From Rhynochetos jubatus (taxonomy: Eukaryota > Chordata > Aves > Eurypygiformes > Rhynochetidae), in the NCBI GenBank assembly GCA_027574665.1, contig CM050655.1, positions 4,712,001 through 4,776,000 on the forward strand: a stretch of 64,000 bases of DNA, in the 5' to 3' direction. The notes under the pieces were generated by a model. That model saw only the letters and a program-made list of their open reading frames with translations, ran no database searches and had not been told where the DNA came from. Made by a program: the position numbers and the translations under genes. Positions 1 to 9,065 of the stretch are shown piece after piece (positions within the stretch are counted from its first letter, which is position 1; each line of letters begins with the position of its first letter).

Positions 1-522
1 TCAGGTGGGCTCATGTCCTTACTTTGGCAACCAACATCCCAGCCCAGCGGCCTTGGGGCTGGGCGAGCGCAGAGTGGCCGGGTCCTGCGGGCAGTACTAT
101 TTTCTCTTAAATCTGTCCATTTTGAGTCACGGCTGGAGCTGCCCTTGACAGCCACATCCCAGCGTGGTGGATAGGGCAGCTTGAATGGGCCTTGATTATT
201 TTTTCTGTGTCCTCTATGCCTGCAACAGCTTTACCCCAGGAGGCAATACAAGCATTAGCATAGCTTCCTTAGCCACTTGCTTCTACTTAGCATCTCCCCC
301 AAGCCGTGTGCCTTTCCTCCTGCCAAATTCCTCCTCCTTTTGCTGGAATCACTAAGCCATCCCGCTGCCTGGCTGCATCTGCAGGGAATGGTGGACCACG
401 AGCAAAGCTTCAAGCCAGCATCCCTCCCCACCCAGGGATGTGGATCGACACCAGCACCGGGAAGGGCAGTTGCACTGGGGTGATGCTCATCCTCGCTTCC
501 AGTGGGAAAAGGTCCCCCTCAC

Positions 523-3500
523 CTGTGATCTCATTCTCTTCCAGGTCGATGGTCTCCAAGGTGGCAACGGTGGCCAGGGGCTCGGGAAAACGCCGAAACC
601 TGTTGCGGGAGAGGTTGATGGCCCGGAGGTGCAGCAGGGAGGTGACCTCCTCGGGCAGACGATGCAGGTAGTTGCCTGCCAGGTTGAGCTCTGCGGTTTG
701 GGGAAGAGAGAGGAGAGAGGTGGTGGGATGTGGGGTGGGAAAAAAGAGGGGAAAATAATTAGTGCATGGCTTAACTAACAGCCTCTGTCCCCCAAGAGCT
801 GCCAAGTCCAGCACTGGGATTCCAACTCCTAAAATGGGATTGTTTTTCTGCTCATCTCCACGGTTTGCCATCGTATTTTTGCCTGCTGTGAATATCGCTT
901 TTAGGAACGACACGTTTCTTGGCTTCCTCAGGCTTTCCTAAGGAAACCCATGCAGCCTTTCGCAAGCAGGGGCTGTAGAAACAAGCAATATTTCTTAGTG
1001 AAGTCGGTGCAATCCCCCCGCCATGGACATTCGTCATGGTTGGTTTTTATCGTGCCTGAATCCCTTCTGAGGGATAAACAGAACGGTGGAAGAAATGTAT
1101 TTATATGCAAAACCCCCTATTCTACAGAGCCTAACCCTCTCTGATTCTTTCCCCTCCTCCCCCAGATGAGCTGCTCTGGGGCCAGGAGCCGCATTCCTGC
1201 ATGAAAGGCCATTAGCCACGGGAACAGGAACCCAAATCCTGCCGTCCCAGCGCCCTTCTCCAGTGACACAGGGCTTTCTGCTCTATAAATACCCACGCAA
1301 GCTTCCCTGCCCCTGCTAATACCTGGTATTTATAGGTCCTGCCTTCTTCAGGCGGGTGCAAGGCTGTCCCCAGCCCCTGAAACAGCAGTGCTGAGGCCTG
1401 GCACGTTCACCACTGGAGTGCTTCGTTCACCAGTGGATCAAAATCCTTGCTGGGAAAAAAGAATTTCCACCCTCCCACCCCTGCTCTCAGGGTTCACCGT
1501 GCTGTCTAGAAAATGGCAATTGATTTCCTTTGCTCCATGTGTTTCTTTTCCCCAGCCTAGGGGAGTTTTCACGGGTGATGCTCGAGCTCCGGTACAGCAC
1601 GGGAAGCCTCCCCGGACATCCACCATGGCGGCACTGGGGCAGTACATTGTACAGGTGAAATATTTGCTTTTAAAAAGCTGCTGGAGCCATGGGTGCTGCT
1701 GCAGGCAGGCAAAACCCTGGTCCAGTCCCCAGGGTTCAAAGCCACGGCGCTGGATGCTCCGGATGCTTGCGTGACCGTGTGTTAGCACATTAACTTCTGG
1801 CTGCTTTAGCTGGGCTCCACAGGGATGTGTCCCCATGGCACCAGCCATGCACTGATGACTGTCCCCATCCCCTGGGGTGAGCAACTATCACTGATGTTGC
1901 ATGATGAGGTTTAATTAGCCAGCAGCAAGCCAATGTGTATTCTGCAGCCTGAAATGCCCCATCTCTGCCATGCACTGTTACACCCAGGCTGCCTTTCCTG
2001 TCCTCTTTCACCTCCCAGCCCCGTCTTCGGAGGGAGCTGGAGGATGATGAGCAACCCCAAAGTGGCTGGGCATGATTTTGGAAGGGTGGGTGAGAGGAAA
2101 ACCAGTGCTGCCCTCCTGCAAGGGCCAAAAAGGTTAAAGAAATATGGATATTCTTATTTTGGAGGGGGACTGAACAGGTGTTTGGGATGAGGTGTGAGTG
2201 CAGAGGAGCAAAAATTGCAGTGGGGAAACTCTCTGGTGCTGTGCCCCCTCTGCAGCAGCCTGGGGGGGTCTTTGCCAGGTTCTGGAGGTTTGGAAGTGGC
2301 CGTTACAAGGCAGTGGGGCTGTCCCTTACCTCTCAGCTGGCTGAAGGTGGTGACGAATCGGCTGGTGAGGGACTTCAGCTCGTTGTTTGCCAGGGAGATG
2401 CAGTGGATTCCCTCGGTGACGCTCCTCATGGCTTTGTAGATGCCGACGGGGAAGGCAATCAGCTTGCAGTTGGCCAGATCTGCTCCCAGAGAGACCCAGG
2501 CTCCTTATGATGCACCCAAGCTGGGCTGGAGCAATGCTTCCCATCTTGTTTCCCACCCCTTAATGCTTGATTTGCTGTCACCCATGGATGCTGTCATGTC
2601 CCCTGCCATACTCTCCACCTCCAGGATCTTTGCAACCACCTCCACAAGCACCGATAGGTCGTTCCCATCATCAGTGTTAAGGTGTGTTCAACCCCAAATC
2701 ACGTTGAATTTCCCTCCCTGCTGCAATGTCCTCCTGCAAACCCTCAGCCAACCTCTCCATGTCTAATAACTTCATCAATCCCTCTTCCCTACGGCCCTAA
2801 CCCCCTGGGGAAGGCCAAGCACCACAGGGATGCTTCCTCCACTGCTGATGGAGCAGGACTTCCCCTGGACCTGCTCCTGGATGGATTTCTCATGGTGATA
2901 GATATTTGCCCGCATGGCAAGCAGCGAGGGAGGGAAGACGATTTGGCTGTGCTTCTTGTTCGATGGCATTTTTAGATCTGTTTTCCCCTCCTGGAAATCA
3001 TCAGGGGATGGAAACCCCATATCCCGGCCCCGTGGTGCCCTCCCCAAAGCCACGGTGGGGGCTGTGCAAGCTCGGTCCTCCCCTGCTTGTAGTCTCGCTC
3101 AGGAGGATGCCAAGGGGCTGAGCCATGGAGCTCTGACTCCCAGCGTACGCTGGTTTGTACCCCACGGCCGGGATCCAGCATGAATAATATATGAGCGGCT
3201 TTTATCTCCCTCTTGGATGAACTGCGCGTGGGTCTGGGATATGGGCTGGAAATGGGGAAGTTGTGGAAAAAATAGAAATCTGACAAGGCAATGCAGGGAT
3301 TGCTGTGGCTCCTGCCATCGCTTCCAAAGAAGGATTTTATCCCTGGGGCAGGTCCCATGGGATCATGTGCCATTGCTGGGAACCCACTCAAACTTTAGTG
3401 GGGGCTGAGAGCCCTTTGGGGAGCCTTTCCCTTCCTTGGGGGTGGGAACTTTGGGCGCAGCACCCCGAGGAGAGGCTGGCAGCTTTATTTTAGACCATGG

Positions 3501-3654
3501 CAGCAAAAAATAGAGCCCTGCTCCCGGATACCCGATCCTTGTCCGGGAGTCAAGCCGGAGCGCTGGGCTTACCCAGGGAATCCGTTTTGTTCTCCACCGT
3601 GTCGTTGACCTTCCTGGCCACCCGGGCCACCGCCTCACCCATCCTCTTCTGCAT
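523..3654 (-). CDS. LRRC20: LRRC20, leucine-rich repeat containing 20 (5' three coding exons; 3' end off the window)
   Basis: Three coding exons are read on the minus strand: 3654-3573 (start ATG at 3654-3652), 2479-2330 and 690-523. All are bounded by AG/GT and join in phase to 133 codons plus one base. The N-terminus begins MQKRMGEAVARVARKV, close to mammalian LRRC20. Exon 2 carries SLANNELKSLTSRF and exon 3 carries ELNLAGNYLHRLPEEV and INLSRNRF, which are LxxLxLxxN leucine-rich repeats. The family is about 184 aa, so roughly 50 C-terminal residues are missing. No matching frame occurs in 1-522, so the last exon should lie to the left. The gene is divergent from EIF4EBP2, as expected from the conserved synteny. 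Its function is poorly known; it is a small LRR protein with no signal peptide visible. A splice acceptor at 3749-3748 suggests that a 5' UTR exon of about 93 nt precedes the ATG. Confidence 0.93.
691..2329 (-). other. LRRC20: LRRC20 intron (between exons 2 and 3)
   Basis: About 1.6 kb between two in-phase exons, with donor GTAAGG at 2329 and an acceptor ending at 691 on the minus strand. I see no further coding exon, RNA gene or clear mobile element in it. The open frames here are short and unrelated to known proteins. Confidence 0.8.
2480..3572 (-). other. LRRC20: LRRC20 intron (between exons 1 and 2)
   Basis: About 1.1 kb with donor GTAAGC at 3572 and acceptor GAGCAG ending at 2480 on the minus strand. 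Nothing further is recognised inside. Confidence 0.8.
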
Positions 3655-3747
3655 GCGGGCACCCGGTCCCGCCGGGGACGTGCTTCGGCCGGGGGGATCC
3701 ACGGCCGACGGAGAAACCAACTGCTCCGGCCTCTCAGGAGAAGGATG
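3655..3747 (-). other. LRRC20: Probable LRRC20 5' UTR part of the first coding exon
   Basis: Reading leftwards from a TTATTTTTAG acceptor at 3750 on the minus strand, a GC-rich stretch runs to the LRRC20 ATG without another splice site that I would choose. This implies at least one further noncoding exon upstream, possibly in the CpG island shared with EIF4EBP2. This is inference from the splice signal only. Confidence 0.4.
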
Positions 3748-3829
3748 CTAAAAATAACCAGCAGGATCAGTGTTCCCAGGGGAGGGAGGGAGGCTGCGCT
3801 GGGGCTGGCATACCCTCAGGGTATGAGGT

Positions 3830-4385
3830 TCCCAGCTTTCCAGGATAGTATGTTTGGGATATGGGGATGCATTCCCTTTCAGGGTGATCTGGAGTTGGTG
3901 TGGCCCTCGAGGCACAGGATTCCCAACTTTCTGGGTTGGTACTTTAGAATATGGGGATGGTGTGGCTCTCGAGGCACAGGATTCCCAACTTTCTGGGCTG
4001 GTACTTTGGAATATAGGGTTGGCATGGCCCTCAAGGCCCAGGATTCCCAACTTTCTCGGCTGGTACATTGAGATATGGGGGTAGTGTAGCCCTTTGGACA
4101 CAGGATTCCCAACTTTCTAGGTTGATACTTTGGGATATGAGGCTGGCATGACCCTTGGGGCACAGGATTCCCAACTTTCTGGGTTGGTACTTTGGGATAT
4201 GGGGGTGGTGTAGCCCTCAAGGCCCAGGATTCCCAACTTTCTGGGTTGGTACTTTGCGGTAGAGGGATACATACTCTTTCCTGGTTTGGGATATAGGGGT
4301 ACCCCCCCTTTCCTGGTGATCTGGGGCTGGCATCACTTTTGGGACACGAGATTCCCAACTTCCTGGGTTGGTACTTTGGGATATG
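3830..4385. repeat. 62-bp tandem repeat (minisatellite)
   Basis: The phrase GGATTCCCAAC recurs at 3917, 3979, 4041, 4103, 4165 and 4227, exactly 62 bp apart. Each is followed by a variant of TTTCTGGGTTGGTACTTTGG and a G-rich half. A diverged copy starts near 3830, and another pair covers about 4265-4385 with partial rearrangement. Because 62 is not a multiple of three, every frame is visited and long spurious open frames arise on both strands. The array lies between the start of LRRC20 and the tRNA gene. Confidence 0.95.
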
Positions 4386-4512
4386 GGGATGCATCCCCTT
4401 TCTTGGTGACTTTGATCAGCTCTTCCTCTTTCCTGGTAGCTTTGATTAGTTCGGCTCAGCCAAAATGTTTTGGCAGAAGGAGCCCTAGACACGCTGACAC
4501 CCACACCAAAAC

Positions 4513-4520
4513 AAAAAAAA
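4513..4520 (-). terminator. RNA polymerase III terminator of the tRNA-Glu gene
   Basis: A run of eight A on the plus strand reads as T8 on the minus strand, starting 10 nt after the tRNA 3' end. This is a standard Pol III stop signal. Confidence 0.85.
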
Positions 4521-4530
4521 CCCCCGCTCT

Positions 4531-4602
4531 TTCCCACGCCGGGAGTCGAACCCGCACCGCCTGGGTGAAAACCAGGAATCCTCACCGCTAGACCACGTGG
4601 GA
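4531..4602 (-). tRNA. tRNA-Glu (anticodon UUC)
   Basis: A 72-nt gene reads from 4602 to 4531 on the minus strand. The acceptor stem TCCCACG pairs with CGTGGGA and the discriminator base is A. The anticodon arm is CCTGG-TTTTCAC-CCAGG, giving anticodon TTC. The D-arm TGGTCTAGCGG holds the A box and GGTTCGACTCC is a perfect B box. The T stem GCGGG/CCCGG has one G-G mismatch at its first pair; the human gene has C there. The first and last stem bases differ from the human gene in a compensating way, which argues for a functional copy. There is no intron. An eight-T tract lies 10 nt downstream. The gene is about 155 nt upstream of, and divergent from, the EIF4EBP2 start codon. Confidence 0.96.
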
Positions 4603-5120
4603 GGGATGCGGGCAGCGCCGCCCGCCCCCGCGCCTGCCCCCTGCCGGCGGCGGGCAGGGAGCGATGGGCGGTGGCGGCCCCGGTGGGGGGGGGGCGGGGG
4701 GGATGGGGGGGCGGAACCCGCTCCGCACCGCCTCCGCGGGGACAATAGCGCGGGGCCATGTCGTCCGCCGGCGGCCGCCAGCCCAGCCAGAGCCGGGCCA
4801 TCCCCACCCGTACCGTAGCCCTCAGCGACGCGGCTCAGCTCCCCCCGGACTACTGCACCACCCCCGGCGGCACCCTCTTCTCCACCACCCCGGGAGGTAA
4901 GCGACGGGGCGGCCGGGGCCTGCGGGAGGGGCCCCTCTCTATCGCGACTATGTGTCCTGAGGACACGCCGCCCGCTGCCCTTGAAACAAGCGCTTTGAGC
5001 CGGGGTGATTGGCTTTTTTTGGTCCCGTGCCCTGGCACCCCCCCACCCGTGCCATGAGTTTGCCAGGCCTCTGCGGCGGGACGGGGGCGGCGGCGAGCGG
5101 CCTCGAGGGCAGCTGGTACC
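4590..5120 (+). promoter_or_regulatory. EIF4EBP2: CpG-island promoter region of EIF4EBP2
   Basis: This dense GC and CpG stretch surrounds the first exon, with long G runs at about 4683-4714 able to form G-quadruplexes. No TATA box is seen at a usual distance from the ATG at 4758. The tRNA-Glu gene overlaps its left edge. It may also serve LRRC20, which is transcribed the other way, but no transcript evidence is available. Confidence 0.7.
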
Positions 5121-5655
5121 CGGGTGATGCTCGGGGGGAGGGTGGTGGTGGTTTATCCAGCGCCTTGTTATCGCCCGTCGTGCCTAGATAAGAGCGGGCA
5201 GAAGCGGTGGCATATCCCCCCCCCGCACCCCCCCATCCCCCCGCCTACCCTTGGGCTGCGGCGGAGATCCTTGGCCAGGCCGCCGGTCCTGCTGGGAGAC
5301 TCCTGCAAAACAAGCGCTCCCGCCTGGATCCCCCTCCCCATCCTCCTCTCATGCCGCCTCCCCTCCAGGCACCCGGATCATCTACGACCGCAAGTTCCTG
5401 CTGGACTGTCGCAACTCCCCCATGGCCCAGACGCCGCCCTGTCACCTCCCCGATATTCCCGGTGTCACCAGCCCGGGCTCGGCCGCTGAGGAGCCCAAAG
5501 CGGACGCCAACAACCTGAACCACGCGGAGGGGAAGCCATCCATGGGTAAGGGACCCCCGGGGCGTTGGGGAATCGGGGTGGGGGGGGTGACCCCATCCTA
5601 ACGCTTCTCTTGCCTCTTGCCAGGGGACGACGCTCAGTTCGAGATGGATATCTGA
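4758..5655 (+). CDS. EIF4EBP2: EIF4EBP2, eukaryotic translation initiation factor 4E-binding protein 2 (complete)
   Basis: Coding exons 4758-4896, 5369-5545 and 5624-5655 join at GT-AG introns to give 115 aa. The protein binds cap-bound eIF4E, competing with eIF4G to hold back translation; phosphorylation by mTORC1 releases it. Visible motifs: RAIP at residues 13-16; TTPGG sites with Thr35 and Thr44 (matching human Thr37 and Thr46); the eIF4E-binding YDRKFLL at 52-58; Ser63 and Thr68 in NSPMAQTPP (human Ser65 and Thr70); and the C-terminal TOS motif FEMDI at 111-115. The N-terminal [16 protein letters not shown] and the Asn/Leu stretch point to 4E-BP2 rather than 4E-BP1. It is slightly shorter than the 120-aa human protein because the Asn-Leu segment is contracted. 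Residue 60 is Cys where human has Arg. The start has a purine-poor but GC-rich context and is the only ATG giving the family N-terminus. Confidence 0.97.
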
Positions 5656-7845
5656 GCGGGAACCACGGAGCGGCAGCAACTCCCCAGACCTGTGCACGTC
5701 CCGTTCGGCTTAGCGGGATCCGTCCCGGCGAGGCGGAGGCGGCAGCGGTTCTCACCTCCCCGTCGCCCTCTTTCCAGGGAGCGCACCTCTGCCCGTCTCC
5801 CCCTTGGCGGGTCCCAGCGTGAGCCGGATGGAGCATCCCTGTTCCTCCTTCTCCACCCGCCAGCAGCCTGATCTCCAATCGGGCTTCTTTTTAAAGCATC
5901 CCTTTGCCTCTCCTGCTGCCTCATGCTCCGCACACCCCCAAAAACCCCTCTCCCGTTACCCCAAACCTCCTGTTGCCGGCAGCTTGGTGGTCCGGAGCTT
6001 CATCCACCTCCTTTGCCCTTTCTCCCGGAAAATTCAGGCAGCTTCTTGGGAGGAGGGAACCGAGCACCCGCTTGCACCCCAGGGTGGGATTTTTTTTGCA
6101 GTTCCCCTGGGACCTCGGTGGCGGACGACATCGGCAGCCCTTTTCCTTTGGTGCTCCGGGCACCTGCGTCTCTCTCCTGCCCGGATTTCTTCCGTCTCGG
6201 CCTTACGACCGGGGTGTGCGTCCCCGACGCGCCAGCCAGGACTCAGAGTGACGTAGCCATGTGTTCCAGAAACACCTCGCTTTTATGGTTTTGGTACTAA
6301 AAAGGGGCACTTTACCGGCAACGCTTCTTTTTTCGGGCTGGGGACAAGCGTTTCTGGAAAAGTGCTTTTTTTTTTTAAACCCCCCCCCCCCTCCTTTAAA
6401 ATGTGAATAACACAGGAGCGAAATCCCTCTGCGCCGTGGGATATCTCAGGAATAGCTGGGTGCCCGGGAGGGATACGGGGCAAGGGATGCGATGCTGTGT
6501 CTGGGAGCGTGGCAGCTCCTGCGTGGGTGCCGGTGCAGTCCTCTGCTCGCTTCTCGCACCGGGGTTTCCCCGTCCGGGTCTGTGCTGCCATGGATAAAGG
6601 GTTTCCTTCCAAATCTTCCGCCGGCAGCTTTGCCGGCCTGGCACGTCGTGGCTGTCCTTGCCTGTTCCTAGCGTCTTGAAACCCCTCGGAGATGGGATCA
6701 ATTTTTGTCTCCTCTCTCGGCGCGACTCTCGCCTTGACGAGCGGCGTTCGGTGAGGGCGTGCGTGGTGGGGGACATCGTGGCGGTGCTGTATTCCAGCCC
6801 CCCCCAAGCCCGCCGGTGCCCCCCCCATGATTTTTTACATTTTTTACTGCCTGTTGGGAGCCGTCAACAGCTTTTCAACCTTCTCAAGTGCCATTTTATC
6901 AGCCCCCACCTGAGTGCCTGCCCCGTCCGTCCTCGCTCCCCGGTACCCAGCCCCGGGGAACCGTCACCCGCCGAGGATGGATACGCCGCTCGCCCGTATC
7001 CGTGCCACAGGCTCTGTGCACTTTCCATCCCGGTAATTTATTTCTCTAGGTGTGTTTGGCGCGGGTCGGCGCGGCAGCTGGTTGCGAGCTCCTGTCTTCC
7101 ACCTGCTTTTCTCGCGAGGGAGGGGACTGCCGCTTGTTTTGGGGGGGAAAAACAAAAAATCAAGGGAAGGGGATGTTTTTCCCATCCTTTCCCTCGCACG
7201 GGTGGCGCTCGGCGGGGTGCGACGTGGACGTGTAGCCGGCCGTCGTGGGTGCACGAGTGAGTGAGTGCGAGTAGAAATATGTATATGCGTGTGGGTGGGT
7301 GGTGATAAGACACACACAAATATATATATTATATAGAGATAAATATATTTTCCTTAAAGCGAAGATCCTAGGAGGTCTCTTAGGTCCTCGGATCGAGGGA
7401 GCGGCAGGGGCAGGGGGTGAGGACATCCTTTGCGGAACGGGGACAGCTGCTGTGGATGCGGGGACCTCGGCACAGCCTCTCGTTTCGGGAAACCTGCTCT
7501 CCCAGCCAAAAAAAAAGAAAGTAAAAATAGAAAATATCCGAGAACAACTTAATTTACGGACAGGAGCCGGAGGGAAACCACTTTGATTTTTTCTAAACGT
7601 GCCCTTTCCCGGCCTCCTCTCGTCCCAGTGACTCTCCCGGTTCCCTTTGATAATGGGGCTCGGGGCTGAAGGGCAGGGAGGGTGGGGGGCTGGCCTCGCC
7701 GGGACGGTTCCTCTGCTAGTCAGGGTAAAGATTTGGGGTTTTTTTACCGTCTTTTCAAGCAGGTGTTGGGGAGGAGAAAAGCTCTCGCCGGTGGTTGCTG
7801 TTGCAGTGAGGTCAATAAAGGTCTTGGTTCTATTAAATCGAGGTG
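5656..7845 (+). other. EIF4EBP2: EIF4EBP2 3' untranslated region
   Basis: The stretch runs from the stop codon to a polyadenylation signal with no other gene seen. It includes a poly-C/T region near 6368-6395 and an AU-rich segment at about 7275-7350 with TATATATA runs and AUUUA-like elements. A long 3' UTR is usual for this gene. The 3' end is estimated at 15-30 nt after the AATAAA. Confidence 0.7.
7814..7819 (+). promoter_or_regulatory. EIF4EBP2: Polyadenylation signal AATAAA for EIF4EBP2
   Basis: A canonical AATAAA is followed about 50 nt later by a GT-rich segment (7865-7890), the usual arrangement for cleavage. It is the first canonical signal after the stop codon that I found. Confidence 0.7.
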
Positions 7846-8942
7846 CTGGAGGTTTCTGCTGACCGTGTCTGGGGGTGTGGGTTGGGGGGATTTTCCCTTC
7901 GGAGCCAACGCTGCGGGTCAACCTTCTTTTTTATTTTAGCTTTCCCCTCCCCCAGATTCTTGAGGTGAGTTGCTTTCCAAATTTCCCATTTGGAAAAAGG
8001 GCAGCCAAGCCAAGGGCGGTAAATCAGGAGCGAGCCCCCGCCTCTTCGCCAGGCAGGGCTCAGTGTTAACAAAGAGCGGGGGATGGTCAAATCCATAACC
8101 AAGGGTTAAGGGGTGGGGGGCACTCGATTGCACAATTTCATGTACAGAAAAATCGGGTTTTTTACCATAGAAAAGCCTCCCATGTACAAAATTCCTGCAA
8201 ACTGGTCATTTATCCTGCACCGCCGGGTGCAAAAATCCTGTATAGACCTGGGCATCAAACTAGAGAGGTGCCAAGGTCCCGCTTGGGCTGTGTCCAAGCC
8301 AGACTCCCAGCGTGCAGATAAACCCCTGAATTTAAGCTAAGCTGAATTTGCACACACAACCCCCGCCCCCGGGTGTTTCCCCTGGGTTTTAGCTGCTGGG
8401 GGCTTGGAAATCAGTGCTGGCCGAGGAGAGCGGGTGGGTATGAGCGTGGGGGTGCAGCCACCCTGGGCTCAGCCTCAGTTCCTGATGGGCCTTAACGCCC
8501 CCGAGACTCGCCTGGGGTCCCCCCGTGCTCATTTAATCCCAGCTCCTGGCCCGGCTGCATCCCTCATCCCATGCTATAGCCTTGACTGCCCCGTATCGGG
8601 GCAGTAGCCACATCCTGGGGGTCCCAAATTTTGGTGGGTGTCGCAGCGATCTACCAGCACCCTCTCACCGTGCTGTGACACCCCCGGATTCGCATCACTT
8701 TGGGACGCAGGCTCCGTGTTTAAAATCCCACGGCGGCACGCTGTGTTCCCAGACCACCCGCTCGGGTCCCGCGGGTGAAGCCCGGAGGGTGCCGCTGACA
8801 TGGGTTTGGGGGAGACCCCTTGTGCGCCCCGGCTTGGTGGCACCTGGTGCGGTCCTGCTGTGGTCTCCCATGGATGTGGGTGCATGTTGCAGCTCCCCTG
8901 GGGGCCCGGGGAAGGGTTCTCAGAGCATGCTGTTAGCCGGGT

Positions 8943-9065
8943 CATTATTAAATTATTGCTATTTAATTATTAATATTATTTAAATATTAATATTTTTAAA
9001 TTATTTATATTAAATTCCAATTAATTTTTAAATTAAATTATTTTTATTCAATTTTTATTACTATT
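8943..9065. repeat. AT-rich low-complexity block
   Basis: About 120 bp composed almost wholly of A and T, with repeated ATTAAATTATT and TTAATATT units and several short inverted repeats. It stands out sharply from GC-rich flanks. No gene is seen in it. Confidence 0.85.

Noticed and set aside
1..522. Search for the last LRRC20 exon at the left edge
   Set aside because: No minus-strand frame resembles the LRRC20 C-terminus; the exon must lie outside the window.
3745..4394. Long frames on both strands over the 62-bp repeat (108 and 171 aa)
   Set aside because: They are products of the tandem repeat, whose 62-bp period passes through all frames. The peptides are repetitive and match no family.
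7160..7921. 253-aa minus-strand frame antisense to the EIF4EBP2 3' UTR
   Set aside because: Low-complexity Ser/Thr/Pro content, no family match, and it overlaps an AU-rich UTR segment.
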